From: Streptomyces sp. NBC_00442
Lineage (GTDB): Bacteria > Actinomycetota > Actinomycetes > Streptomycetales > Streptomycetaceae
Reading direction: 5' to 3'
DNA length: 64,000 nucleotides
Assembly: GCF_036014195.1 (NCBI RefSeq)
Contig: NZ_CP107918.1
Location: 3,534,001 to 3,598,000, forward strand
Translations under genes and position numbers: made by a program
Notes under the pieces: generated by a model
Database searches by the model: none
What the model was told of the DNA's origin: nothing
What the model saw: only the letters and a program-made list of their open reading frames with translations
Shown: one piece after another, positions 7,588-19,218 of the stretch
Layout: every line of letters begins with the position of its first letter
Position numbering within the stretch: the first letter of the stretch is position 1

Positions 7588-8925
7588 ATGCCCCGTCGAG
7601 CGGTGCGCGGCCCCGAGTGGCGAGCGATGAAGGCAGCCCCGGCCACCCCCCGCGACCCGTCCGCCCGGCCCGCCTCCCTTTCCGCCTCCCCCGGTTCCGC
7701 CTCCCCCGGTTCCGCCTCCCCCGGTTCCGCCTCCGCGGCGTTCGGCACAGCGCTCGCCCTCACGGCGCTCGGCGTCGCGCTGCTGCTCGCCGCAGGCTGG
7801 CTGCTGCTCGCCACCGTGCCCGGCGCGCTCGACGCGGAACGGGCGTTCACCGCGGCCGCCGACTGTCCGGCCGTCCGGGCCTCGGCGGAGTGCAGACATG
7901 CCGTCACGGCCGCGGTGACCTCCGTAGCGGCCGATCACAAGCACCGCTCGACGGACTACTGGCTGGGGCTCGGCCACGCGCGGGAAGTGCCCGAAGCGCT
8001 GCCGGGCCGCCTCAAGACCGGGCCGCTGAACCCCGGCCGCGCGGACCGCCCCGGCGCGGCCGGGCGGGCCGTCGCGGTGCCGCCGCGCCTCAGGATGGAC
8101 GGCCGCGTCCCGGTGTTCGCCGCCGTACGTCCCGGCTCGGTGCTCCATCTCACGTACTGGCGCGGGGAGATCAGATACGTCGACTACCAGGGCCTGCGCC
8201 AGTACACCGCGGCGGATCCGCGGGGCGGCTACCGGCTGCCGTTCGCCGCGGCGCTCGTCCTGCTCTCGGTCGGCGGGGCCTGTCTGCGCACCGCGTACGG
8301 CCGGGCCCGGCGACGGACCGCGGAGCCGCCCGCGCACGAGCCCCTGCGGCTCGCCGTGCCGCTGGCCTCCGTGCTGCTGATCTCCTGCTTCGCCTTCACC
8401 ACGCCCTGGGTCACCGGCGGCGTACCGACCGCGCTGCTGCTCATGGCGGCCGGCGCCGCGCCGGTCCTCGCCGGTGCGGCCTGGCTGACGCGACGACACC
8501 GCAGGCGCATCCCCGACACGATCCGGGTGGCGCCCCTGGCCCCGCGCGCCGACGAGTGCTTCCCGGGGCGCGTGCTCGGCGAAGTCCCGTACAGCCACGA
8601 GGGGTTCGGATATCTGGTGGCGGGCCCCGGGCTGCTCGCCGCCACCCCCGACCCGGCCGGCCGCATCGCCCGGCGCCCCGTGCCCCGCACGCTCACGGCC
8701 GTACGGGTCCGGCTGCCCTACTGGACCGACCCCGGCCCCCGCCCCGCGCCGGGATCGCAGGTGGTGGAGTGCCGGGACGGGGCGACCCCGGTGTACGTGG
8801 TGACCCAACCCGCCTATGTGTCAAGGGTGTTGGGCGCACTGGACCGGGTCACTCCGTGCGCCTGCGCGCCTCCAGCCACTGCGCGAACCCGATGGTCCCC
8901 CGTACGTCGGGGGAGGCGTCCGTGA
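7588..8925 (+). CDS. Multi-pass membrane protein, function unknown
   Basis: 445 residues; start chosen at ATG 7588 because GAGGA lies eight bases upstream. Predicted membrane segments by hydrophobicity: about 52-76 (LALTALGVALLLAAGWLLLA), 215-235 (AAALVLLSVGGACL), 258-275 and 280-298. Between the first and second is a large loop of about 140 residues with SVLHLTYWRGEIRYVDYQGL, possibly extracellular. The N-terminus contains three copies of SASPG made by a perfect 15 bp tandem repeat (7681-7725). The last 77 bases overlap the end of the convergent SDR gene, and the final ~25 residues (Arg-rich) may be a read-through extension of an older, shorter protein. I do not recognise a family. Confidence 0.75.
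   Translation: MPRRAVRGPEWRAMKAAPATPRDPSARPASLSASPGSASPGSASPGSASAAFGTALALTALGVALLLAAGWLLLATVPGALDAERAFTAAADCPAVRASAECRHAVTAAVTSVAADHKHRSTDYWLGLGHAREVPEALPGRLKTGPLNPGRADRPGAAGRAVAVPPRLRMDGRVPVFAAVRPGSVLHLTYWRGEIRYVDYQGLRQYTAADPRGGYRLPFAAALVLLSVGGACLRTAYGRARRRTAEPPAHEPLRLAVPLASVLLISCFAFTTPWVTGGVPTALLLMAAGAAPVLAGAAWLTRRHRRRIPDTIRVAPLAPRADECFPGRVLGEVPYSHEGFGYLVAGPGLLAATPDPAGRIARRPVPRTLTAVRVRLPYWTDPGPRPAPGSQVVECRDGATPVYVVTQPAYVSRVLGALDRVTPCACAPPATARTRWSPVRRGRRP
7681..7725 (+). repeat. 15 bp tandem repeat, three copies, in coding sequence
   Basis: TCCGCCTCCCCCGGT repeats at 7681, 7696 and 7711 and codes SASPG each time. It is in frame, so copy-number change would lengthen or shorten the cytoplasmic N-terminus without a frameshift. 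Confidence 0.85.
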
Positions 8926-9676
8926 GGTGGCCGGCGCGCAGCGCCCGGCCGAGGCGGCCCGGGATCGGGACGGGCAGGAGGACGGCCCTGCGTGCCGTGG
9001 TGGTGCGCCAGGTCGCGGCCAGGGCCCGCAGATCGGTGCGGTCCGGGCCCGCCACCTCGATGCGGCCGTTGCGGGGTGCGGCACCGGCCGCGTCCGCGAC
9101 GGCGCGGGCGGCCTCGGCGGCGGCGACGGGCTGGACCGGCACGCTCGTCGAGGCGGGCAGGAAGCGGACGCGGGCCGTCGCGGTGAACAGGCTCGCGGCC
9201 AGCTCGTGGAACTGGGTGGCCCGCACGATCGTCCACGGCACCCGGCCCGCCGCCACCAGAGCCTCCTGGTCCGTCTTGACCTTGTAGTACGGCATCGGGA
9301 CGCGGTCGCAGCCCACGATCGACACACATACGTGGTGGCCCACGCCCGCCGCGCGCTCCGCGTCCAGGAGGCGCCGCGTACCGTCCACGAGCGTGGCGCG
9401 CATGGTGCGTGGGGAGGTCGAGTTGGCCGCGTCGACCACCACGTCGCAGCCCGCGAGCGCCTCGGCCAGGCCGGCGCCCGTGGACAGATCGACCGGGTAC
9501 CGGTCCGACCCGCGGCTCAGCACCCGCACCCGGTGGCCGCGGGCCCGGAGCTCCTCGACGACGTGGCGGCCGAGGGTGCCGGTTCCGCCGGCCACGGCGA
9601 TGTCCAGCGCGGCCGTGCCGGAGCTGTCGCTTTCGTTCACGTTGTTCGTCTCCGCTGTGTTGGCGTTCATGGTCAA
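8849..9676 (-). CDS. NmrA-like / atypical SDR NAD(P)-binding protein
   Basis: 275 residues. The N-terminal Rossmann motif IAVAGGTGTLGRHVVEEL (about 26-43) fits the GxxGxxG pattern of atypical short-chain dehydrogenases (SDR_a5/NmrA group). It is followed by RVRVLSRGSD, CDVVVDAAN, VSIVGCD and a YYKVKTDQE segment (YxxxK), then the TIVRATQFHELA signature common in this group. Such proteins act as NAD(P)H-dependent reductases or redox sensors. The start could be either Met1 or Met3; neither has a strong ribosome-binding site. It converges with the membrane-protein gene on the left (overlap of 77 bases). Substrate unknown. Confidence 0.85.
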   Translation of the reverse strand: MTMNANTAETNNVNESDSSGTAALDIAVAGGTGTLGRHVVEELRARGHRVRVLSRGSDRYPVDLSTGAGLAEALAGCDVVVDAANSTSPRTMRATLVDGTRRLLDAERAAGVGHHVCVSIVGCDRVPMPYYKVKTDQEALVAAGRVPWTIVRATQFHELAASLFTATARVRFLPASTSVPVQPVAAAEAARAVADAAGAAPRNGRIEVAGPDRTDLRALAATWRTTTARRAVLLPVPIPGRLGRALRAGHLTDASPDVRGTIGFAQWLEARRRTE

Positions 9677-9724
9677 GGGACGGGACAGCGTCGCGATCTG
9701 TGACAGCGGGCCTCGCGGCAGCGC

Positions 9725-9811
9725 GGGTCAGAGGGTCAGAGGGTCAGGGGGTCAGGGGGTCAGGGGGGCAGGGGGGCAGAGGGTCAGGGGGCAGAGGGTC
9801 AGCGGGTCAGC
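9725..9811. repeat. GGGTCAG-type heptad/octad repeat array
   Basis: About eleven imperfect copies of GGGTCAG or GGGGGCAG run in tandem and end at the stop codon of the CDF gene. Runs of four or more G every seven to eight bases could form G-quadruplexes on the plus strand. Confidence 0.8.
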
Positions 9812-10763
9812 GGTGGAGGGAGGCCGCGGCCTCGCTGTGGCCTTCGGGTTCCAGCTGGATCGTGGAGTGGGCGACGTCGAAGTGGTCCCCCACGCAAGCC
9901 TGGAGCCGGGTGAGCAGCGCCCCGTACCCGCCGTCCAGCACGGCCTCCCGCACCACCACATGTGCGGTGAGCACAGGCATTCCCGACGTCACCGTCCAGC
10001 CGTGCAGATCATGTACGTCGACCACACCCGGCTCGGCGAGGAGGTGGCGGCGTACCTCGGCGAGGTCCATGTCCTGCGGGGTCGCCTCCATCAGGACGTG
10101 CAGGGCGTCGCGCAGCAGCCCGTACGTTCTCGGCACGATCAGCAGCCCGATCACGATGGAGGCGATCGGGTCCGCGGCCTGCCAGCCGGTGAACAGGATG
10201 ACGAGGCCGCCGACGATCACGGCGACCGAGCCGAGGGCGTCGCCCAGGACCTCCAGATAGGCGCCGCGCAGGTTGAGGCTCTTGTCCTTGGCGTCCTTCA
10301 GGAGCCACAGGCCCACCAGGTTCGCGACGAGCCCGCCCACCGCGACCACGAACATCAGGCCGCCCTTGACCTCGACGGGCTCGCTGAACCTGCGGACCGC
10401 CGACCACAGCACCCAGACGAAGATCGCGGCGAGCAGCAGGGCGTTCAGGACCGCCGAGAAGATCTCCACCCGGTAGAAACCGAAGGTGCGGCGCGGGGTC
10501 GGGGCGCGCTGGGCGAGTGTGATCGCGCCGAGTGCGAGGGAGACGCCCACCGCGTCGGTGAGGCTGTGCGCGGCATCGGCGAGCAGCGCGAGACTCCCCG
10601 AAAGCAGCGCGCCGACCACCTGGATGAGGGTGATCGACGCGCTGATGCCGATGGTCCACAGGAGCCGCTTGCGGTAGGTGCCGCTGAGCGTGCCGGATGC
10701 GGCGGAGCTGGTGGCGGCGGAGGCACCGGAGGCGGCGGAGGGCGCGCCGTGGTCGTGTCCCAT
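9807..10763 (-). CDS. CDF-family cation efflux transporter (CzcD/ZitB type)
   Basis: 318 residues from ATG 10761-10763 with AGGAGG upstream. A short His-containing N-terminus (MGHDHG) is followed by six membrane segments starting near residue 36. Metal site A is in LADAAHSLTD (residues 61-70, H-x3-D). The equivalent second motif in TM5 reads LEVLGDALGS, with Glu where zinc transporters usually have His; this may change metal choice. The C-terminal cytoplasmic domain (about 225-318) has VDVHDLHGWTVTSGMPVLTAHV, the conserved CDF dimer domain with its metal-binding His residues. Function: proton-driven export of Zn2+, Co2+ or a similar divalent cation. It is transcribed away from geosmin synthase's 3' end, 45 bases downstream of it on the same strand; no metal regulator is adjacent. 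Confidence 0.9.
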   Translation of the reverse strand: MGHDHGAPSAASGASAATSSAASGTLSGTYRKRLLWTIGISASITLIQVVGALLSGSLALLADAAHSLTDAVGVSLALGAITLAQRAPTPRRTFGFYRVEIFSAVLNALLLAAIFVWVLWSAVRRFSEPVEVKGGLMFVVAVGGLVANLVGLWLLKDAKDKSLNLRGAYLEVLGDALGSVAVIVGGLVILFTGWQAADPIASIVIGLLIVPRTYGLLRDALHVLMEATPQDMDLAEVRRHLLAEPGVVDVHDLHGWTVTSGMPVLTAHVVVREAVLDGGYGALLTRLQACVGDHFDVAHSTIQLEPEGHSEAAASLHR

Positions 10764-10808
10764 GCGCGCCTCCTCGTGCCGGGTGTGGCCCCCGCACACA
10801 TCAGAGGA

Positions 10809-13780
<2,972 letters not shown>

Positions 13781-14362
13781 ATGACCACAACCCTTCGGCT
13801 CGCCCAGCAGCCCGAGGCCGACGCGCTGCTCAGCCGCAGCCCGCTGGCCGCGCTCGTCGGCATGCTGCTCGACCAGCAGGTCCCCATGGAGTGGGCGTTC
13901 TCCGGCCCGTACACGATCGCTCGGCGCATGCGGGTGGACGATCTCGACGCGGGGGCGATCGCGGCGTACGACCCGGAGGCGTTCGCCGAACTCCTCAAGG
14001 AGAAGCCGGCCGTGCACCGCTACCCGGGGTCGATGGCGAAGCGGATCCAGCAGCTGTGCCAGTTCCTCGTCGAGGAGTACGGGGGCGACGCGGCCGGGGT
14101 GTGGGAGGGCGCGGGGTCCGGGGCGGAGCTGCTGGGCCGGCTCCAGGCGCTGCCCGGGTTCGGGGAGCAGAAGGCGAAGATCTTCCTCGCGCTCCTCGGG
14201 AAGCAGCTCGGTGTCCGGCCCCGGGGGTGGCGCGAGGCGGCCGGGGCGTATGGGGAGGCGGGGTGTTTTCGCTCGGTCGCGGACATTACGGGGCCGGAGT
14301 CGTTGACGAAGGTGCGGGTGGCCAAGCAGGAGGCGAAGGCTGCGGCCAAGCGGGGCAAGTGA
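13781..14362 (+). CDS. HhH-GPD-type base-excision DNA repair-like protein
   Basis: 193 residues. The protein has LLDQQVPMEWAFSGPYTI near residue 30, typical of this actinobacterial HhH-GPD subfamily, and the helix-hairpin-helix LQALPGFGEQKAKIFLALLG (about 125-144), which contacts DNA backbone in endonuclease III/AlkA-type glycosylases. I do not see the iron-sulfur cysteines of EndoIII. The conserved Asp expected after the hairpin is not obvious (the region reads RPRGWREAAG), so glycosylase activity is not certain. The start ATG is 18 bases after a minisatellite and lacks a clear ribosome-binding site. C-terminal Lys-rich tail. Confidence 0.8.
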   Translation: MTTTLRLAQQPEADALLSRSPLAALVGMLLDQQVPMEWAFSGPYTIARRMRVDDLDAGAIAAYDPEAFAELLKEKPAVHRYPGSMAKRIQQLCQFLVEEYGGDAAGVWEGAGSGAELLGRLQALPGFGEQKAKIFLALLGKQLGVRPRGWREAAGAYGEAGCFRSVADITGPESLTKVRVAKQEAKAAAKRGK

Positions 14363-14868
14363 ACGGAGCCGAGGGTGCCGACCCCGCCGGGATCGGGCCC
14401 AGCTCCCTGGGGCTGCGCCCCGGACCCCGTTCGCGCGTTTTCCCACCCACCCGCCCGTGCGGCAACTCTGAAGGTGCGGCCCCCTGGGGCTCCGCCCCAG
14501 ACCCCGTATCGCGCCTTAAGGGCGCTCGTCCTCAATCTCCCCCAAGGCCTTAAGGGCCAGGGGGGACCCCCATGACGGGCTGAGGATGCCTCTACCGAGC
14601 CCCGCCAGGGGCGCGGGGAACTGCGCGGCCAGCCGTCCACAGCCCGCGGACGAAAGCGGGTTCCAGGGGCGCGGGGAACTGCGCGGCCAGCCGTCCACAG
14701 CCCGCGGACGAAAGCGGGTTCCAGGGGCGCGGGGAACTGCGGCCAGCCGTCCACAGCCCGCGGACGAAAGCGGGTTTCAGGGGCGCGGGGAACTGCGCGA
14801 ACGGCCCCTGCGGCCCCCGCCGGCCCGCACCCGAAAGCGGACCGGATCGCACCCCTCCCCAGCCCCCC
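14363..14868. repeat. Dispersed Streptomyces intergenic repeats plus 58 bp tandem array
   Basis: No gene. The stretch begins with CTCCCTGGGGCTGCGCCCC-type palindromic units and GGGCGCTCGTCCTCAA, elements that recur at 29000-29150 and 34130-34250 in this window. From 14606 a unit starting CAGGGGCGCGGGGAACTGCG repeats at 14606, 14664, 14722 and 14778 (58, 58 and 56 bp apart). Such units are scattered between genes of many Streptomyces chromosomes; their function is unknown. Confidence 0.75.
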
Positions 14869-16683
14869 CTACCTCCTCCGCGTCCCAAAGATCGACCGCG
14901 AGATCTCCCTCCCCAGCTGCGTCCCCACGGACCGCGCCAGCGAGCGGAAGATGCCGCTCCCCACCACCTGCTCCGCCAGCGACTCGTCCTGCTTCTCGGT
15001 GCGGGCGGTGCGGGCGGTGCGGGCGGGGCGGCCCCCTGTGGGGGACGGCGGGTTGAGGGCGGACGTCACCGCCGCTGCCTCCCTCGCCCGCTCCGCCGCC
15101 GACAGCTTCTCGAACGCCGACTCGCGATCCACCGGCTCCGCGTAACGCCCGTACAGGGAAGAGGACTTGACGGCCCCGTCGAGCGCGGCCGCGTCGACCG
15201 GGCCCATCAGGGACTGCGGCGCCCGCAGCCGCGTCGCCGCGACCGGCGTCGGCGCGCCCCGCTCGCTCAGGACGGTGATGACGGCCTCTCCCGTGCCGAG
15301 CCCGGTCAGCAGCTCCTCCAGGTCGTACGGCGACTTCGGGAAGGTCCGTACCGTCGCCTTCAGCGCCTTCGCGTCGTCCGGGGTGAAGGCGCGCAGCGCG
15401 TGCTGTACGCGGTTGCCGAGCTGGGCCAGGACGTCGCCGGGCACGTCCTTCGGGGTCTGGGTCACGAAGAAGATGCCCACGCCCTTGGAGCGGATCAGCC
15501 GCACCGTCTGCGTGATCGACTCCAGGAACGCCTTCGACGCCCCGGTGAAGAGGAGGTGCGCTTCGTCGAAGAAGAACACCAGCTTGGGCCGGTCCACGTC
15601 GCCGACCTCGGGGAGTTTCTGGAAGAGATCGGCCAGCAGCCACATCAGGAAGGTGGAGAAGAGCTGGGGTTTGTCCTGGACCGCGGGGAGTTCGAGGACC
15701 GACACCAGGCCCCTGCCGCTGCCGTCCGGCGCCAGTCGCAGCAGCTCGCTCGTGTCGAACTCCGGCTCGCCGAAGAACGACGCGGCCCCCTGCTGCTCGA
15801 ACGCCGTCAGAGCCCGCAGGATCACCCCGGCGGTCGCGGTGGACAGCCCGCCGATCCCCTTCAGCTCCGTCTTGCCGACGTCCGACACCAGGAACCCGAC
15901 GACCGCCCTCAGGTCCTTCAGGTCGTACAGCTCGAGTCCCTTGGAGTCGGCGTAGTGGAAGATCAGGCCGAGCGACTGCTCCTGCGTCTGGTTGAGCTGC
16001 AGCACCTTCGACAGGAGTACGGGGCCGAAGCTCGTGACCGTGGCGCGCAGCGGGATGCCGGGGCCGATGCCGCCGAGCCCGTAGAACTCGCAGGGGAAGC
16101 CCGCCGCCTCCCAGTCCTGGCCGACCTGCGCGGACCGCTCGGTCACCTTGTCGTTCGGCGTGCCGGGCGCCGAGATGCCCGACACGTCGCCCTTCACGTC
16201 GGCGAGGAACACCGGCACGCCGTTGGCGGAGAGCTGCTCGGCGATGAGCTGGAGCGTCTTGGTCTTGCCGGTGCCGGTGGCCCCCGCAACCAGGCCGTGC
16301 CGGTTGAGGGTGGCGAGGGGGATGCGGACGGGCGCGTCCGGCAGACACGCCCCGTCCCAGAGGAGCGCGCCCAGTTCGAGCGCGGGGCCCGTGAAGCCGT
16401 ACCCGGCGGCGATCTCCGTGGCTTCCGGCGGCAGCGGGGCGGCGGACGTGCCGGCCGGCCGGGTGGTCGGCGCGGGCGTAGGTCCGGGCTTCGGGGCGGT
16501 GGGCACAGCCGGAGGACCGGGCGGTGGCGCGGGCGCGTCCGGGGCCGCGGGGGGCGCGGCGTTCGAGTCGGGGGGCGCGGATTCCGGGGCGGGCGCTGGG
16601 GCGGTATCCCGCGCTCCGGTTTCGTCCGGCCGCTCGTCGCCGATGGGCGGGGGCACGGGCGCCGTCCGGTCGCTGTCGGTCAT
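14869..16683 (-). CDS. HerA-like helicase/ATPase (DUF853 family)
   Basis: 604 residues from ATG 16681-16683, with a run of G upstream. Residues 1-85 are a disordered Pro/Ala-rich leader. The ATPase core has Walker A GATGTGKT (134-141), a conserved LIAEQLSANGVPVFLADVKGD segment, Walker B LVFFFDEAHLLF around residue 375, and an arginine-finger-like region near LGNRVQHALRAFTPDD. The C-terminus keeps the family end SLARSVGTQLGREISRSIFG, with an insert of TAR repeats (TARTARTE) just before. Family members are hexameric DNA-translocating ATPases of the HerA/FtsK clade; in Streptomyces the role is unproven. It stands alone, divergent from the small ParB-motif gene 96 bases away. Confidence 0.9.
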   Translation of the reverse strand: MTDSDRTAPVPPPIGDERPDETGARDTAPAPAPESAPPDSNAAPPAAPDAPAPPPGPPAVPTAPKPGPTPAPTTRPAGTSAAPLPPEATEIAAGYGFTGPALELGALLWDGACLPDAPVRIPLATLNRHGLVAGATGTGKTKTLQLIAEQLSANGVPVFLADVKGDVSGISAPGTPNDKVTERSAQVGQDWEAAGFPCEFYGLGGIGPGIPLRATVTSFGPVLLSKVLQLNQTQEQSLGLIFHYADSKGLELYDLKDLRAVVGFLVSDVGKTELKGIGGLSTATAGVILRALTAFEQQGAASFFGEPEFDTSELLRLAPDGSGRGLVSVLELPAVQDKPQLFSTFLMWLLADLFQKLPEVGDVDRPKLVFFFDEAHLLFTGASKAFLESITQTVRLIRSKGVGIFFVTQTPKDVPGDVLAQLGNRVQHALRAFTPDDAKALKATVRTFPKSPYDLEELLTGLGTGEAVITVLSERGAPTPVAATRLRAPQSLMGPVDAAALDGAVKSSSLYGRYAEPVDRESAFEKLSAAERAREAAAVTSALNPPSPTGGRPARTARTARTEKQDESLAEQVVGSGIFRSLARSVGTQLGREISRSIFGTRRR

Positions 16684-16779
16684 GACGAGCCCCCTGCGTC
16701 TGGTTTCCGGCGTTTTGCCCAGGATTGCACTCGCCCTCCATGGCTGCGCCCGGAGCCGCTCGCCCGGTAGGCTTTCCGT

Positions 16780-17076
16780 GTGATCTTCAAGCGCATCGGA
16801 AGCGGGCGGCCGTACCCGGACCACGGCCGGGAAAGCACCCGGCAGTGGGCGGATGTCGCGCCGCGCCCGGTCCGGCTCGATCAGCTCGTGACGACCAAGG
16901 GCCAGCTCGACCTGGAGACCCTCCTCGCCGAGGACTCCACGTTCTACGGCGACCTCTTCGCGCACGTCGTGAAGTGGCAGGGCGACCTCTACCTGGAGGA
17001 CGGGCTGCACCGGGCGGTGCGGGCGGCGCTCCAGCAGCGCCAGGTTCTGCACGCACGCGTACTCGAAATGGACTGA
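16780..17076 (+). CDS. Small conserved actinobacterial protein with ParB-like DGxHR motif
   Basis: 98 residues from GTG 16780. The sequence RLDQLVTTKGQLDLETLL, then YGDLFAHVVKWQGDLYLEDG and LHRAVRAALQQRQVLHARVL is compact and highly conserved-looking. DGLHRA resembles the D-G-x-H-R box of ParB/Srx-fold proteins, and the arrangement (R-L-D-x-L ... DGLHR-x-RAA) fits a minimal ParB-like fold. No HTH or membrane segment. The function is unknown. It is followed 113 bases later by a LytR_C protein on the same strand. Confidence 0.8.
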   Translation: MIFKRIGSGRPYPDHGRESTRQWADVAPRPVRLDQLVTTKGQLDLETLLAEDSTFYGDLFAHVVKWQGDLYLEDGLHRAVRAALQQRQVLHARVLEMD

Positions 17077-17189
17077 GCCCGCCAGCCGGGTGAGCCTTTC
17101 GGACCCTTTGCGGCGCATACGGGCGCATACGGGCGCCAACCGTTGATCATTTAGTAGGCATCGCCACGGGTCGGCACTACCCTGCGCCT

Positions 17190-17822
17190 ATGAGCATGCT
17201 CACTCCCCCCGGCATGGGCGGAAAGTACCGCATCAAGGGTGACGCGTACCCACGGATGCGGCGTCCCCGAAAGCGCGGCCGGCTGGTCCTCGCGCTCGTC
17301 GGCGCCATCGTGGCCCTCGGCCTGATCGGCTGGGGAACAGTCCAGCTCATCGACGTCTTCGGGGGCGGCGGCAAGGCCAAGGCCGCCGCGCACAAGAAGG
17401 GCTGCCCCGCGCCCGCCGCGTCGGCCCCCGCTGTCGCCGCCGCCAAGGCCCTGCCGAAGCCCGGCCAGATCACCGTCAACGTCTACAACGCGACCCCGCG
17501 CGGCGGTCTCGCCAAGTCGGTCGCCGACGAGCTGAAGAAGCGCGGCTTCGCGATCGGCAAGGTCGGCAACGCGCCCGAGGAGTACGACAAGAAGGTCCCC
17601 GGCAACGGGGTGCTGCTCGGCGCGCCCACGGCGACCCGCGGCCCCTTCTCCGTCCTCGGTACACAGCTCAAGGGCGCGGCGCAGAAGACCGACACGCGCG
17701 AGACGCAGGACGTCGACCTGATCATCGGGACGACGTTCGCCGCGCTGAACACGCCGAAGGACGCGGACACGGCCCTGGCCGCCCTGGCCAAGCCCGCACC
17801 CGCGCCCGCCGGGAAGTGCTGA
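17190..17822 (+). CDS. LytR C-terminal domain membrane-anchored protein
   Basis: 210 residues. A basic N-terminus (PRMRRPRKRGR) precedes one membrane segment at about 32-52 (LVLALVGAIVALGLIGWGTV), placing the rest outside the cell. Residues about 95-190 form the LytR_C domain: ITVNVYNATPRGGLAKSVAD, LKKRGFAIGKVGNAP, and DVDLIIGTTFAAL. LytR_C domains occur at the end of LCP cell-wall ligases and in stand-alone actinobacterial proteins; the stand-alone role is unclear but probably concerns the envelope. A C-terminal Cys is present. The 3' end runs into the repeats shared with upp. Confidence 0.85.
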   Translation: MSMLTPPGMGGKYRIKGDAYPRMRRPRKRGRLVLALVGAIVALGLIGWGTVQLIDVFGGGGKAKAAAHKKGCPAPAASAPAVAAAKALPKPGQITVNVYNATPRGGLAKSVADELKKRGFAIGKVGNAPEEYDKKVPGNGVLLGAPTATRGPFSVLGTQLKGAAQKTDTRETQDVDLIIGTTFAALNTPKDADTALAALAKPAPAPAGKC

Positions 17823-17879
17823 CAGCGCCCCGCACCGGGCGCCGGGAACCCCGGGATCCGTCCTGGTCGGCGCTCTCGG

Positions 17880-18062
17880 GCGTCCGGGATCCGTCCTGGC
17901 CGGCCGCCTCGTAGGAGTCCGGGCGCCGTCCTGGTCCGTCGTCCCGTACGTCCGGTCGCCGTCCCAGCCGGCGGTCCCGTACGTCCGGTCGCCGTCCCAG
18001 CCGGCGGTCCCGTAGGAGTCCGGGCGCCGTCCTAGTCGGCGGTCCCGTACATCCGGTCACCG
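17880..18062. repeat. 33 bp degenerate repeats derived from the upp 3' end
   Basis: A 33 bp unit (GTCCCGTACGTCCGGTCGCC...) is perfect at 17941-17973 and 17974-18006. Related units occur at 18007-18041 and at 18042 onward, the last being the upp coding end for RMYGTAD. Weaker copies reach back to about 17880. The pattern suggests stepwise duplication of the upp terminus into the space before the LytR_C gene. Confidence 0.75.
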
Positions 18063-18667
18063 GCGTCGCCGAGGCCCGGCACGATGTAGCCGTGCTCGTT
18101 CAGGCGCTCGTCGACCGAGGCGGTCACCACGGTCACCGGCGTGCCCGCGAGCTCGCGCTCCATGACCTCGACGCCCTCGGGCGCGGCCAGCAGCACCACG
18201 GCCGTCACGTCGTCGGCGCCGCGCTTGATCAGCTCGCGGATCGCCGCGACGAGCGTGCCGCCGGTCGCCAGCATCGGGTCGAGCACATACACCTGACGCC
18301 CGGAGAGGTCCTCGGGCATCCGGGACGCGTACGTGGAGGCCTCCAGGGTCTCCTCGTTGCGGATCATGCCGAGGAAGCCCACCTCGGCGGTGGGGAGCAG
18401 GCGCACCATGCCGTCGAGCATGCCGAGTCCGGCCCGCAGGATCGGCACCACCAGCGGACGCGGGTACGAGAGCTTCACGCCCGTCGTCGGCGTCACCGGG
18501 GTCTCGATGTCCACCTGCTCGGTGCGCACGTCCCGGGTGGCCTCGTAGGCGAGCAGGGTGACCAGCTCGTCGGCGAGCCGCCGGAAGGTCGGGGAGTCGG
18601 TGCGCTTGTCGCGCAGCGTGGTGAGCTTGTGTGCCACGAGAGGGTGGTCGACGACATGGATCCGCAT
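18032..18667 (-). CDS. upp: Uracil phosphoribosyltransferase
   Basis: 211 residues from ATG 18665-18667 (start [20 protein letters not shown], the usual actinobacterial start). It converts uracil and PRPP to UMP in pyrimidine salvage. Recognisable parts: [20 protein letters not shown], the PRPP-binding loop [12 protein letters not shown] (about 128-139), and the uracil-binding end [19 protein letters not shown]. The length is standard. It is convergent with the LytR_C gene and divergent from the small acidic/basic ORF at 18792. Confidence 0.97.
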   Translation of the reverse strand: MRIHVVDHPLVAHKLTTLRDKRTDSPTFRRLADELVTLLAYEATRDVRTEQVDIETPVTPTTGVKLSYPRPLVVPILRAGLGMLDGMVRLLPTAEVGFLGMIRNEETLEASTYASRMPEDLSGRQVYVLDPMLATGGTLVAAIRELIKRGADDVTAVVLLAAPEGVEVMERELAGTPVTVVTASVDERLNEHGYIVPGLGDAGDRMYGTAD

Positions 18668-18791
18668 GGCGTCCACAGTAGCCGGGGCACAAGGGCACCG
18701 CGTCCCATCCGTCGGCGGTTCGAGCTGGCGTCAATCGGCCGAACGGGGGGAAGGTGGGAAGGCAGGAACCGAACCCGGGCGGTGTGACCCA

Positions 18792-18989
18792 ATGCCGGAC
18801 GAGCACGACCCCCAGCAACGACGCGAGCGTCAGCCACAACCGGAGAGCGACGCGGAGCGCAGGCGGCGACGCGCCCAGTTCCTGCGCGAACTGCACGAGG
18901 CGAAGGCGCTGCGCGACCGGGTCCAGCCCCGCCGCGCCCGCGCGGCCCGTATGCGCCAGGCGATGCGCATGCGAACCTTCCGCTGGTGA
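18792..18989 (+). CDS. Small basic conserved Streptomyces protein
   Basis: 65 residues, beginning MPDEHDPQQRRERQ and almost entirely charged; Arg makes up about a quarter. A helix-rich middle reads RRAQFLRELHEAKALRDRVQ. It has no known domain and might bind nucleic acid. It lies between upp and the tadA pair, as often seen in Streptomyces. The start ATG has no strong ribosome-binding site, so support comes mainly from position and composition. Confidence 0.55.
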   Translation: MPDEHDPQQRRERQPQPESDAERRRRRAQFLRELHEAKALRDRVQPRRARAARMRQAMRMRTFRW

Positions 18990-19218
18990 CCCGCGATACC
19001 GGCGCTTCCGGCGGCCCGCGAGCACGGCCACCGGGAGCCCCGGGCGGGGTGGCCGGAACCCGTGATCACGACGCGTCGGGACCCGTGATCGCGGCGACCG
19101 GGAAAACCCAACCGCGGAAGAACTCTCGCAACCGCGGTGTTTTCTGCCACGATTCCGAAGGAAGCCACAGCCGGGGGGACCCCCAACCGGCATGCCTATG
19201 ACCAGTGGGAGAGTCACG

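Noticed and set aside
7588..9287. Alternative long plus-strand frame from 7617 to 9287
   Set aside because: It overlaps both the membrane-protein gene and the opposite-strand SDR gene, is Arg/Ala/Pro-rich, and has no membrane segments or domain.
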